NCBI GenBank assembly: GCA_023614405.1
Contig: CM042684.1
Location: 536,408,682 to 536,472,681 of the forward strand
Direction of reading: 5' to 3'
Source of the DNA: Avena insularis
Lineage: Eukaryota; Streptophyta; Magnoliopsida; Poales; Poaceae
DNA length: 64,000 nucleotides
The notes under the pieces were generated by a model. It was not told the DNA's origin. It ran no database searches and saw only the letters and a program-made list of their open reading frames with translations. A program made the position numbers and the translations under genes. The first letter of the stretch is position 1. Every line of letters begins with the position of its first letter. This document shows, piece after piece, positions 11,301 to 23,411 of this stretch.

Positions 11301-14300
11301 TTGAATAAAATTGTTGGTTCTCTGATCTCTTCTTCAGATAATCCTTCTGGTCAGGGAGTTTTTAAAATGTTAGCCTAACAAAGCTAAACTGAAAATACAA
11401 TAGAATCAATGTATACACCTGATGGAAGAAAAACGGACCTGCTCGTATTGAGTGGTCATATTAACATGTGATCTCTGGTCGTATGTACGGCCCTGAAACA
11501 TTAGGAAACAAAATTACTCTAATAAATATCCCAAGCAACAATAAATGGGGAGCATGCTTAAGGAATTAACCTTTACAGCAACGCCACGTGAATTGGCTGT
11601 ATTCTGAGCAGTCCTGTATCCTGGGTTCTTATGTTTCTTCTTCTTGTTAGCTTTAGTCCACTCTTCACTACCATCATACGGCAATTTTCTGTCAAAATCT
11701 ACTGTCGATTCATAATCCATGTTTTTCCACCCCAAGGACCCACCATGTAATGAACTTTGATCATCTTGGTAGGAGTTCGTGTCTCCACTTGAAACATCTG
11801 TTTTACTTGTGACTTGGGGAGTTCCACCAACACTAGCAGGAAATGGGCTTGCAACTCGTTGTCTAGCAGCTGTTCGGATGCGCTTTGTAGGAATTCCAAC
11901 AAAAGATGAAGGTCTTTTGCCATTTGAATAGAATTGCTTGTTTCCTGACTTGCTTTCCAAGCCAGGTTCGTACGAGACATCAGTTTCATATGGTCTTGAA
12001 CTATTAATCCTCTGCTGCATTATGTGTTTCTTCTTCTGACCCAAATAAGTAGAAGCCTCGTCTTCATCCTCATACTGAGCCCAATCTGAAACAAAATGGA
12101 GAGGCTAAAAGCATTAGTGAGGAGTATGAGATAACATAAAAATATGATAAGGGCAAAAATGAGGTACAAGTAAATATTACCTGCAGCAGAATCATAAACA
12201 GATGCCTCATAATCATACTTGAGTTCAGTGCTACCAATTTTCTGCAATTATTAACTCTGTTAAATATATTTCCAAGAAAAATATAAAATTGCTAAAATTC
12301 AGCGCTGACCAAGGTAATGCCTAAAAAGTAAAGACGGATACAAAAATCCACTGGCATCCATGCAGTACAGAACTTCAAAACGCAATTGAATGTAATTAGA
12401 TAAATTCACAGATTTTTTTCATACAGGTGGAAACTATTGAAGACCTCCATGCCCAGCAATTAAAGGCATGGAAGTGAAGCCTTAAATGCCTTGTTTTGCT
12501 AATTTCTTAAATATACTTCTCTAGACATGGTGTGGTTTGATACAGTACTAAAATAAGCGGAAAACAAGACACACGAAACAAACTATGTTCATTATGTTGC
12601 ATACACATATATTGTCAGTCCATGTATGTGGCTACACACTTAAATAAACAAATAAACAAACATAGGCGAAAAATTGCTAAGAGGAGAGTATGTTCATTAT
12701 GTCTTGAGAAGTGTGCAGGAAGCTTCTCTTCACCTTGTGATACATGAAAAGAGATTCCATGGACTCCCTGTATGCTAGCATTGCACCAGGCGGTACTGTG
12801 TAGAATAGACTTCCCTGAAGATAAATAAAATAATAATAAAACGATGCTGGTGAGTCAAATGCATATATATTTGTAGTTGCGAAGAGAGGGGTAACTGTGC
12901 CTACGGGTATTTTTACGACATTAAGCATGAGATGTCTTACAAAATGAAAGTAATGAACCTAATAAATTATAAACAGAACAGAAAGTTGACAAATAACCTG
13001 TGAAAGTTGATCAGACACTTTTAAGATGCCGAAGTCATTCAGCCTATCAGGAGTAGGTGGTGCTTCGGTCAGCACAACAGATTCAGAAACCTGATTGTTA
13101 TATTCAAGAAATCGAACTGCATAATCTTGAATTTGAGATCGAAGAGGGCATATGGACTGTTCCGTTTCCATGGATTCTTTGCCCTATCAAATCCACAGAT
13201 GATGTCAATCATAAAGATTATACATGCATCAGGTGATGCCGTGAAGTAATAAAGTACATACCAATAGAGAACTAAAACATGACTGTGAGGGTGAAACTGT
13301 TAATAAAGTGTATTTTATTAAGTTGCCAGAAAATTCCTTCAATATGCTGGTATTGAAGAATTAAAAAAGAACATGTGCGATGTCATAAAAACATATACAC
13401 CACAATCCGTCAGAAAAGGTTGCTTGGGACTTTTTTCACGCACCTGTTCTTTCTCAGCTTTGATTCCACTAGACTCTGTTTCTCCTAGCACATTTGAATC
13501 ACATTTTGGCATCACTTTCGCTCTTCCACTAGTTCGTACAGCCTCAGCTGACCGCCAAAAACTCATGACACCCTTTGCAAGGCTTCTTATGACAGTTTTC
13601 TGCTTTCTCAGAATGCTTGCTTGGTCAAACTTAGCCAGGCCATCGGAGGCAATCCAATGACACACTTGAGATGCTGCCGTAATTCTCCATAGACGTTCCT
13701 GTTAATCAGAACATCAGATTGCACAAGGACAACATGACTAACTCTAAAACAGAGTAAATTTGGATCAGAGGTCCCTAAACTAGCACTGAAGTATCACTTA
13801 GATCCCTGAATTCGAAAGTTACTTGGCAGGTGCCTAATTTACAATAGAAACACAAAGCCTGCCAATTGTGTCAATTTTGATCATTACAACTATACAGTTA
13901 GCTAACATTGTTAACATATATAGTAAAATGGAGGCGTAATACTGATGCGGTTCAATCAAATCAAATATCCATATGACAGTTTGAAGGTACAGAGAATTTG
14001 TCAGCTAAAGGTGGTGGCATGCCATCTGGACAGATGTATCAAACTAACACCAATCCTTTAAGTCGATCTGTGGACGATCAATGTAGTAAACTGAAGTCAC
14101 ATAGTTATCAATTTTGCCGAACCTTTATTTCTGCATAACAACTGCATTTTAGCAAAGTTAAAGTTGAAATAACCCTAGTGAAACAGTTTTTTCAGTTCAG
14201 GGAGCTGACCTAAGAAGCAATTCACTATAATTTCAGAAAACCATTGTTACATAAGACAAAAATGTAGAAGTATTTCAGCAAATGATAGCAACCAGATTCA

Positions 14301-16455
14301 GCATGTAGCATTCCATGCACAAGATGCGAGCATGAGAAAAAAACAGAAAGAACCTTTATAAAATACCTGCATGAAATCATTCGCCATCCAAGCCATCTCC
14401 TCGAGGACAAAATCCCAGTGACCCTTTCTCCTCCTCTCTAAAGATATATTACATGGAGATCGTTCACAAGCTCTCTTGAGACTCACCTATTGTACAAAAT
14501 CTTCGTCACTCTTTGTGGAACAACATTATAATAATAGAGGATAAAAATTATATAGTATAGACTAACAGTACCTCTATAAGACGAGCTTTTCTAAGGATAG
14601 AATCTTCGTGTTCCTTGTTAGCCATCTGATTGACATTCTCTCCAGATTTTTGGATCCCACTCTCCACATTAGACCCATCAGTTTTTAATGATGGTGCAGA
14701 CTCAAGTAAAGTATTTAATGCAGAGCCTACAACAATAGGATGGGCGGAGTTAGAATCCACATGACAACTGGCGGTCCTCTCCAAACCTGGACTACCCTTA
14801 TTGTTCATAATGTTTCTCGGATATGGGCAGCTGGCATCTTTCTCTAAAACTAATGCATCATCACAAATTTCCATTTCATCTTTCACACGAACAATGGTAC
14901 TAACTTCAGGTGGTACAGAACTGGAATCTTCGATCACGGATGTAGGCCTGCTAAAACCCTCCAGTTGTCCACCTTCCTTAACAGTCTTGCTAGAAATTCC
15001 ACTGATGTCCAGGTCTCCATGAGACTTTCTATCAATTATCATTGGAACCAGATTGTTACCATCTGCATGTTTGTCAATAGTACTAGTTGTGTCTTCACAA
15101 CGTGGATTCATCGCATTTTTCGCCGAAGTGGCAGCTTTGAGAGCACAGACAAGAATTTTATCATGTCTGCCTACATGGCTATGGGCCATGTCTTTATCCA
15201 AGTGATCATTGTCAACCTTCTCATCAGCCGCACATGTTTTTGTCGCATCATGTGTGGATGCGCTAGAAAAAGATGACCTTAGAACAGCTGTAGTAGCATT
15301 AGGGGTTTCTAAGGATGCACCTCCTTCAGCTATCTCACCACATCCATCAGCCTGCGGATTGTCATTCACATCACTGGGCGCTGTTTCTGTAGCTTTACTA
15401 TCATAATCACCTTGCATCGCTTCAAATTTTGCTACACAGTGGCTTTCACGGACGGTTTGAATCCCGTTAAACTCAATTGCCATATGGTCATCAGAAGCTG
15501 TATTCAGCTCATTCTCGCACTTTGGTCCTGCCTGGTTTAAACTTGAACAATAGGATACACCAAGATCATCTGCTTGATTTTCCTTGATTACAACTTCTGC
15601 ATCTTTTGGTTCAGAAACTATAGCAGGAATCACAGGAGATGTAACAGAAGTCACATTAGTACTGTCCCTACATGACTTTGACCTGTTGCGTCGAACATAT
15701 GCCTGACTCTTCACTCCAAGGCGCGAGAAACTAGAATCTTCAGCTCTTTTTGCATTGCTGTGTCCATCAGAGGTCTGCCTTAGTTGAGCTACATTAGTTC
15801 TTCTGGATCCTCTCTTTACAAATTTCTCCACAACGCCATTGCTATCTCCACCAAAAAGCATAAGATTGTCTGCTGTGTTGGTTTCACGACAAAGTGAACT
15901 TCCTGGTTTGCCGCTACTCTCAACTGAATCTCCACGGGGTGATGCAGCAAATGTAAAACTACCTTTAGCTTCACTGCAAATGAAAGAAAGGGAGGCTTGT
16001 GAATCAACTTATGGCAATTTGATGAAATGCTACATCAGGAAGCAATTATTACCTTATTACATTTGGTTCAGCAATTTGATCTGTGAGAGAAGTGGATTGC
16101 AAACTGACTGATTCTACATGGTCAAATCTGAAATCTAATGGGTTGCCACCCTGTAAAAAGAAATGAGTAATTAGACCAGAGAGACAGCAAAATCCAATCT
16201 GCAAGACAACCTGCAAACTTACTTTCTCTAGAAATTCCAGCTCCCTCCTCCGCTCTTCACGAACATCATACTCCTGCCTGAAGTTCACAATCTCAACGTA
16301 AGCCATGAAGTTCCATGCCCAATCATCTACACAACAATACTAGAAAATCTGATATCAGTAGCCTACCTGAGATCCTCCTGAGCTTTTTCAATGGCCGCAC
16401 TGCGCGGTGAAGACTTGGTACTGACACTGACACCATACTCAACCATTCCACCCAT
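5309..16455 (-). CDS. EAF1: EAF1-type chromatin-modification protein (HSA + SANT, Q-rich C-terminus)
   Basis: Minus-strand exons: 16455-16367, 16277-16223, 16150-16053, 15973-14572, 14486-14367, 13698-13444, 13183-12998, 12814-12734, 12241-12181, 12085-11571, 11492-11439, 11346-11289, 11143-10968, 10409-10371, 10291-10211, 9888-9751, 9549-9433, 8740-8640, 8531-8313, 8210-7829, 6928-5309. The sum is 5,847 nt, 1,948 codons plus stop, in one unbroken frame; plant EAF1 proteins are about this long. Landmarks: N-terminal IEKAQEDLRQEYDVREERRR and EFLEKGGNPLDF (residues 20-60), an HSA region at about 549-640 (ERLWRITAASQVCHW), the conserved LFYTVPPGAMLAYR (about 737-750), a SANT/Myb domain at about 1055-1115 (WSNFEDQALVVLV...CKDRHKVL) and a Gln/Pro-rich tail. 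EAF1 homologues scaffold the NuA4 acetyltransferase complex in the nucleus. An in-frame TAG upstream of the first ATG supports the chosen start. Intron 16 has a GC donor. The tail holds a recent internal duplication. Confidence 0.94.
5362..5827 (-). repeat. Tandem duplication coding for two ~75-80 aa units in EAF1 tail
   Basis: Units 5827-5609 and 5608-5362 (residues about 1777-1849 and 1850-1931). Both read EAS...VD.AAVTSTS, then QRQLSGGLPMHGQD or KRQLSGGLPMHGQD, then WHQQQFRPPHLQPPH and a Gln-rich end. The second carries about ten extra residues in its middle. Confidence 0.85.
9065..9373. mobile_element. Stowaway-like MITE in EAF1 intron 17
   Basis: A 309-bp element with ends CTCCGTCCGTCCCAGAATGT and the complementary ACATTTTGGGACAGATGGAG, flanked by TA on both sides. 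It contains an internal 51-bp perfect direct duplication (9220-9270, 9271-9321). Confidence 0.88.
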
Positions 16456-16689
16456 AGAGTGCGGCTCAGTATTCAACAAAGCACAGAAGCCACGGAAGTC
16501 ATTGCTCACACACCACTAGACGCGCCGCCACAGGTACGCAGGCAGGACGCCCGCAACGAGGCAGGATCTCCCTGCAGAGCCACCAAAGGCAATACCTACA
16601 GCAGACAAGACACGAAGACAGGGTGTAAATGTAAGTATAACAAAAAAGGCAAGGCATAAGTAGCAATAACGACAAACAGTTGGACACGT

Positions 16690-17397
16690 CAACAGGAGGC
16701 AGTACATTTCGGGCATCTATCTACATCGTAAAGAAAAAGCCCAATTCTACCTGCAGTGCATGCCACGTCGGTAGCGCAATTAAAACTAAGTAACACCTAA
16801 GGCGCTAAGCTGACAATCAGGCATGTGTCGGATGTCTACCTATATCCAAGGAAAACAGCCCAATTATGCCTGCAATGCATGCAGCGGCAGTATCACAATA
16901 AAAAACTAAGAAACGCTAAAGGCGGTAAGCTGAAATTAGGCACGTTTTGGATATATCTCCAAGGGAACCATCCCAATTCCACCTGCAGTGCATGCCACTG
17001 CGGTATCGCAATTAAAACTATGTAACGGTAAGGCGCTGAGCTCTCACGTTCAGGCTCGTCACGGGTATCTGTCAATACCCAACTCTAAGAGCCCAATTCT
17101 GCCTGAAATGCGTGCCACAACGGTATCACAATTAAAAACTAAGTAACGCCAGGGCGCTAAGCTGACATTCGACATGTCCCAAGTATCTATATACCCAATT
17201 CTAACAGCCCAATTTTGCCCATGGCACATGCAGCAACGGTATCGCAATTAAAACCAGGTAACGGTAAGGCGCTGAGCTGACATTCGTGCACGTCGCGGGT
17301 AATATCTATCTATATCTCCAACTAAAACAGCCGAGTTCGCAGCCACAACGGTGTGTTCACGGTTACAGCTGAGTAGTAGCGTCTAAGGCGCTGCGCC
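16690..17397. repeat. Degenerate minisatellite, six ~115-bp units, in EAF1 leader intron
   Basis: Unit ends fall at about 16811, 16931, 17042, 17163, 17278 and 17397, each closing with a version of AAGGCGCTAAGCT. Shared internal blocks are AGCCCAATT, GCA(T)GCCAC, CGGTATCGCAATTAAAA and CTAAGTAACG. Units are 111-121 bp and much diverged. The array lies between the probable non-coding first exon and the start codon of EAF1. Confidence 0.85.
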
Positions 17398-17559
17398 GAC
17401 ATTAGGGCATGGCCGCATCATTCCAGAGGCGTGCCCTGTCAGAAGCTCGACAGCACAGCGCGCTCCCACGAAAGAGGAGTGAAATGTGCCAAGGCTGATC
17501 ACCACCCGGGCCTCCCCTGTCGGCCAGCAGTGAGCGGCATGTGACCCACGGCCCCACGG

Positions 17560-17900
17560 CCTCCCCGCGGGCACTTCCCAACCTGCCGTGCGCGCCCGGG
17601 CCACCGGCGCGGGGGCGAATGAAGGAGGAATGGAGGATGAAACGTACCTCGGGGGCCGTGGCTCGGCGGAGCTAGGGTTAGGGTTTGGGGCGGTGTCGTG
17701 CGGGGCGGGCGCAGAGACGAGTCGCACGGGTCGCGGGGCGCAGGTACAGGCCTCAGGGGGACTGCGCGGCGCGGTGCGGCGGCGAGGAGGGCGGCGGAGG
17801 GAGGGCGGTGGGTTCGCCGGCGGGGGTGGGAAGCGGGAAGGGGAGGGGGCCAGGAGAGAGGAGAGAGAAGGGAGGGAGGGGCAGCGTGGGTATTTTATTT
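17560..17900 (-). promoter_or_regulatory. EAF1 promoter/leader region, CpG-rich, with non-coding first exon
   Basis: The region is strikingly GC- and CpG-rich, as is usual at housekeeping-gene 5' ends in grasses. On the minus strand it contains CCCTAACCCTAGC (telo-box-like, 17669-17686 area) and a good splice donor CCGAG|GTACGT at 17648/17647. I infer a leader exon ending at 17648, spliced to the exon holding the start codon at 16455. The exact acceptor and transcription start are not determined. Confidence 0.5.
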
Positions 17901-17990
17901 GGGATCCTTGTCAGAGACGGGCGTGTGTCTCGTGCCCCCCGCGGGAGGGTGTGGTGTGGTCCGGTCCGAGTCTGGGTCTGGTTCGAGACT

Positions 17991-18016
17991 GACCCGACCG
18001 ACCGACCGACCGACCG
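17991..18016. repeat. (GACC)n microsatellite
   Basis: Six GACC/CCGA units just upstream of the EAF1 CpG-rich promoter. Confidence 0.9.
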
Positions 18017-19263
18017 ATCTTGGTTCCACTGGATTTGAACCTACTTGTGCTTGATTTGGTTCATGGTTTCTTATGTCGTCTCTTTTGAGTTTTCTTATGG
18101 TTTTGAGATGTGACTTTGATGGGATTACGAAGTTTCTCTTTAAAAAGTTTATGTTTGGCGTGAGTGATGTATCGTATGTTGGATCAGGAACATTTAGAGA
18201 AGTATATGGATATTGGCACGAGCGAGTGTGAGACATATAGGAGGGTTCGAATATCGTGGCATGCGTCGATATTTTGGATGTTTCGAAGATGCTAAACCTT
18301 GGCACGATATAGTGCATGTGAGGCGTAGCTTTCATGGAATCTCTCGAAGGTGTTCTGAAGTTTGAATTTGGCGCGAACCATGGGCGGGTCCAACATGGTG
18401 GAAGGGTGGGGCCAAATTTGGCCCAGTAGCCCTACCATGGGATATAATATATTTATTAAGGATAAAAAAGGAAAGAAAATGCCATATATACCCAACCTGG
18501 GAAGTAATATATGGTCACCGGTAGTTTCCCTCCTCTTGGTAATACTTGTTTGGTCGTTCTCCCGATCTTGAGACTTGCAATCCAAGTTGAAATAGAAAAC
18601 GCAACTGATGGCACGACAGCAATAGCATCAAACATGGCAGAGAGAATGGCGCTTCATGCCAATAGGGTTAGGGTGCACGGCGGCCACACACTGCATACGC
18701 ACGGGCAGCCGACCATGTAGGCAACCACAATCTAGATGGGCGATCGTAAGTTTTATTAATGATTCATCTTATCGGGTCTAGCCCTTTACTCCTTTGCAAA
18801 TTTGTGAATTGCTTACTATTGCACCGCAAAAATACGACATCAGTTTATTAGTGAACAATTAATTGATTCTAAGCAATTGGAAAATTTGTCAAATTGACTT
18901 ATGATTTTGGACCATAGAACTATTTAAACATAGATAATGCTTGTGAGACCTTATAAATATTTTTGTACGGTGCTATTTGTAAATTTTATACAATGTCCAT
19001 TAATTGGCATTGTTATGTATTAACAAAAACAATGCCTAGTTTCCCCACCCTGGCGCAAAATCCTAGATTCACCACTGGCGCAAACATTCTCGAACAAGAG
19101 ATTTGGCGCGAACGAGCATAGCACAAACAATACTATTTCAAAAGCTTGAATTATGGCGTGGCACGAGGTTTGGCGGTTTTCGATTTAAGGGCAATGCCTT
19201 AATTGCGTTGCATGCATGTTCGGGTTGTATTAATTTGGACACTATTTCAAAAGAAACGTACAA
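18017..19263. other. Gene-free stretch
   Basis: No ORF with recognisable features, no LTR and no clear inverted repeats were seen. Short open frames here lack support. Confidence 0.5.
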
Positions 19264-19343
19264 CTCCATCCGATCCAAACTAATGAACTCGGCTTTTGTC
19301 AAATCTAAACTAATTTGAGTCTATTAACTTGGATTGGAGGGAG
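19264..19343. mobile_element. Short Stowaway-like MITE
   Basis: An 80-bp element with ends CTCCATCCGATCCAAACTAA and the complementary TTAACTTGGATTGGAGGGAG. The expected TA duplication is degraded (AA/TT). Confidence 0.65.
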
Positions 19344-19654
19344 TTGTTGTTTCTCGTGTTGACACACATCTTTTTTTGCAAGGAATCTCATGTTTAGATA
19401 GGATGTCGTATTTTAAAACTGAAACCAGAAAATTTAGCTAGGAATATCGTCTCTAGTTTTTTTTCAGAAAAAGAATAGAGTTGGCACGGACGTAGAATAG
19501 AAGTATGATGACGGAGGAAAAAGAAGAGAGTCCAATAGAGAAGGTGAGGTGCGGAACGTCATCCGTGACGTGTTGACATGTTTTTTCTACAGGGCCCTAG
19601 CTAGGTATATGTACGTGCACGTGATGTATCACTCTATATACGATCTTCTACTTC

Positions 19655-20085
19655 TATATAGTGTGATGTATAACGGAGGTGGTGTTTTGGCTCACATGTG
19701 CAAATAAACATATTATAAAAAATGTATTACAACTAAAATTTAAATTGTCAAAAAAAATTGAACGAAAATTTTGCATGTACATCTAGACATTTTATGTCCG
19801 CACACAAGTTCTCAGAAAAAATAAACATTTTATGCGGCTTGTGTAGAAAAGATGAAAAACATGTTCGTGAAGAGGCACGTTGGAGCATTGCAATTTGTCT
19901 TTTTACATTGGACGCCTAAAATGTTTTTTTCACCTACAAACTTGAATACGGACGTATAATATTCGGATATACATTCAAATATTTCTTTTCATCTTTTTTA
20001 ATATTTTAAAATATGTTTTCACATAATAGATTCATTTGCACCCGTGAACCAAATTGGATTTCCAGATGTATCACACTGTATACGG
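19655..20085. mobile_element. Fold-back element, unclassified MITE
   Basis: The left arm near 19655-19730 (TATATAGTGTGATGTATAAC ... GGCTCACATGTGCAAATAAA) is matched in inverse by 20005-20085 (...ATTTGCACCCGTGAACC...GATGTATCACACTGTATA). Arms are about 70-80 bp and imperfect, with an AT-rich centre and no coding capacity. Family is not assigned. Confidence 0.6.
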
Positions 20086-20619
20086 AACCCAGAACTGCAG
20101 CTTCGCTGAAAACGACCAAGACTGAAACTGAACCTAATGAAAAACGTGCTTGAAACTGCAGTGCAGGTTTCAGTGTTATTCGTGAGCTAAATAAACTACT
20201 GATCTAAAGAGCAAGGGTAGAAGGTTTGAACAACACATCCATGAGAGAAAAATGTGCTTGAAACTGCAGTACAGAATCTGATAATAAACGCAAACTGAGT
20301 CAGTCAGGGGAATTTTTTGTAGCAACTTCCGCTTTCGGCTCTAAAGTTCATTTAGCTCAAAACGGTGAGCTTGAGTTGCCACCAATCGTCGTTGTGCATA
20401 TGAAAGGAATAACGCAGGGCGGTGGAACACACACAAATCCTAAATAACGACATGTCATATATTCATACGAGGAAAATGGAAACCAGTTATGTAGTTGCAT
20501 ATTTGTGGGCGGCGTGATTGGTGGTGTGCTTCGTCTTGCCCGGGGGTGTGGTTGTTGGGATTGGGCGAAATCCCTGTCGGCCTTGCTGGCCCCGACGCTG
20601 TAACGCCTGCAGGTGCCAC

Positions 20620-21040
20620 CATCCTTCTTGAAGGATGTAGCAAAATAATTATACTAATGTAGCAAAAGCCGACTTCGCTAGAGACATCGAGGAAAGTTTG
20701 TATGAAAAACGCCGCTCGCCGCATGTAGCAACACTAGAAGCCGTATGTAGCATGTTCAGTCACCGTGTGTAGCAGGGCCGGAGCCGCAGTTAGCAACACC
20801 AGTCGATGTGTGTAGCGGCGCCACTCGCCGCAGGTAGCAACGACTGTCGCCGTAGGTAGAAAATGATGCTTGCCACGGGTGGCAACGACTATATCAAGGC
20901 CGATGGCCAGTTGTAGCTGCGGTGGCAACCAATTGTAGCATGGCATGCCGCCCAAGGTAGCACCGCCGGAGACACACGTAGATATGCCGGAGATGGAGCT
21001 CGGGGGCAATAGAGGTGGATCCCCGGTAGCAGCGCCGGCC
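20620..21040. repeat. TAGCA-rich degenerate short-period repeat
   Basis: At least ten GTAGCA or close variants recur every 25-35 bp (GTAGCAACACTAG, GTAGCATGTTC, GTAGCAACGAC, GTAGCACCGCC and others), separated by GC-rich CCGCCG/GCCGG-type spacers. The resulting minus-strand open frame (20734-21057) is a by-product of this composition and has no recognised domain. Confidence 0.6.
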
Positions 21041-21243
21041 TGCTCTTCATAACCCACATGTTTCCCTCACGTCGTGGTCACAGTCGCCATCGCCATCGCA
21101 TCAGCATGTAGTCCCCGTACACCTCCTGCCGCTCGGAGCTTCCACGCCTGGTCCTTGCATCACGGCGACACCAACTTGCAACGACGGGCTGAGAACTAGC
21201 AGCGGCGGCGCACCTTGCTACGGAGGATCGAAGCCATGGCGCG

Positions 21244-21600
21244 TGGTTGCTTCACAAAACCATCCTTTTTTGCACTCAAAAAATGGAAAATGGTTTTTTG
21301 CTGCGACGAAAAGGAAAACTTCCTCCTGCAATATTGTTCGTCATTCCATAATACGTATGTATGCATAACATAGACACATTATCATAAAATATGCCTTAAT
21401 TCTCGTCATAATATTGGTTGTTTGACTCGAAAGCCACGAAACCTCGAATAAGATAGATCATTTTTTGAAGGTTTTTTGAGACATAATCAATATACCAAGT
21501 TTGGTATTTTTCCTTCCAACTATGTCACATAATACGACACCACGCGAAGGTTTTACATTGTTTGGATTGTTTTTGAATTTCTTATGCCCATTTTAAACTA
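21244..21600. repeat. Direct duplication, copy 1 (357 bp)
   Basis: Starts TGGTTGCTTCACAAAACC and ends TTTTAAACTA. The same order of landmarks (CATAGACACATTATCATAAA, TTTGACTCGAAAGCCA, ACACCACGCGAAGGTTT) recurs 667 bp downstream. Non-coding, origin unknown. Confidence 0.9.
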
Positions 21601-21910
21601 TCGTCATACTTTTTTGAACGACGGGCATGAAGATTCTTAGCTTGGGGCTGAGTATCGCTAAACTTGAAGTGGATCTCTGATGAAATATCATATTATGAAC
21701 TTAAAAATGATGTTTGTAAAATATCATGAGCATCAGATCATGTACCTGTAGTTCATATTTGACCCACTTTCTATCGATTCGGCAGGAATTTGTCTTTTTA
21801 ACCAGGGATGGAAGGAAAAGTTTGAGATCCACCTGTTAGGAAATTTTTAATGCAAGGTGGTCTAGTATTTTTGAAAAATATGGTGATAGAATTTTGAATT
21901 AGCCATTTGG

Positions 21911-22268
21911 TGGTTGCTTCACAAAACCGCCCGGTTTTTGCACTCGGAAAATGGAAAATAATTTTTTGGTGCGACAAAAAGAAAACATTCCTCATGCAAC
22001 ATTGTTCGTCATCCAATAATACACATGTATGCATAATATAGACACATTATCATAAACTATACCTTGATTCTAGCCATAACGTTGGTCATTTGACTCGAAA
22101 GCCAGGAAACCTCGAATGAGATAGGTTATTTTGTGAAGGTTTTCTTGAAAAAAAATTAATATACCAAGTTTGATATTTTTTATTCTAACTATGTCACATA
22201 ATATGACACCACGCGAAGGTTTCACATTGTTTGGATCGTTTTGAATTTCTTATGCTCGTTTTAAACTA
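21911..22268. repeat. Direct duplication, copy 2 (358 bp)
   Basis: Partner of 21244-21600, roughly 85-90% identical by eye with small indels. The 310-bp spacer between them is not repeated. Confidence 0.9.
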
Positions 22269-23411
22269 TATATAATGTTTTACGTTTCACTTAATTTTTA
22301 TTTACAAATGTGTAATATCTGAGTTCTGTATGACAATGACACTTACGAGTAGCTTCGGGTTCTCGATCGGCAACCTGAAATCTATGGGCTAAGACGTCAT
22401 CGTTATTCTTTAGGCCTCTTAGGCCATTTGTTAAGTTTGCTATATTTAATAGCATAATTTGCCTTCCATTGTTTGATGTTTGTGGTCAGTGACATATATT
22501 TGTAATAATTTGGTTCTTTGCTCAGTTATGAGCTTTCTATAATAATTTTTGTGTCATAGGGTCACTGTTGTGTTACCGATTCCCTCACTGGATATCCTCG
22601 AGCTCTAGGTTAGGCTTATGTCAGACAAAGGTCTGAGATTTGTCTAGCCCTGATCCCGTGGGTGTCACAGCTCTCGAGAGCTCGAGCCGCCCGTTGTCCC
22701 TGACAGAGACCTCCGAAGCGCGATATGGGAGCTACCAAAGCCGAATCACCGCAAACACCAGGATCCCACTTTGTCTGCTCCTCGCCATCAATATGACCAA
22801 AAATAGAGAGCACCACCACCACCGTCACGTCTCTCATTGTAGATTCATTTGCGCAATCCACCTTCCGGGTTTTATGCCCCGGCATCCAGGTCTTGCCCAT
22901 GGTGCGACAGATGCCACAACCGCATGCCCAACGGAGCGGGCAAGATGGGTCCAAGCCATCTAGCCAAGGCTCGGATAGCAGGGACCGCCAACCTAGATCG
23001 GACTCAGATGGGCCTAGATCTAGGTCGGGTCAAGCTAGATCTGCCCGCCCGTTGTCGCCTAGATGCCAGCTGACCTGACCCTCCTCCCCGACTTTGATGA
23101 AGGACGCTAGCCTAGTCCCTGCCCACCCGCCCACGAGGACCTCCAATAGAAGCTTCGGCCATGTTGTCTTCAACCATGTGAGATGATCGTCGTGCCGCCT
23201 AGCATCGCCGCCTCCAACATGAAGACCCTCCATAGCCGTATCTCACGGTCCCACCATGCTAGGAATCCTTGGATCATCTCTTCGGCTCTCCGCCCCTGTT
23301 CAGAGCCGCCCCTGTCACCATCGTCCCGAATGGGTTTTGCCTGGGGATTAACACCACCGGTGGTGACATGGAAGGGGAGAAGGGGGGATAGGGAGGGTTA
23401 GGGTTGCTCCA
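22269..23411. other. Unassigned gene-free stretch
   Basis: AT-rich to about 22600, then GC-rich. Overlapping short frames occur on both strands around 22620-23400 but show no domain, splice structure or codon bias I can defend. It borders the truncated copia element C at about 23412 and may be another transposon fragment. Confidence 0.4.

Noticed and set aside
13741..13930. Possible MITE in an EAF1 intron (AGGTCCCTAAACTAG start)
   Set aside because: No matching inverted end or target duplication was found.
17588..18054. Three overlapping plus-strand frames of 117-134 codons
   Set aside because: All are Gly/Arg-rich products of the CpG-rich EAF1 promoter; several frames are open at once, which is composition, not coding.
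20734..21057. Minus-strand 107-codon frame
   Set aside because: Follows the TAGCA-rich repeat; no domain, and the repeat explains the openness.
22616..23233. Overlapping frames on both strands of 60-112 codons
   Set aside because: GC-rich stretch with several open frames, no recognised motif and no splice structure.
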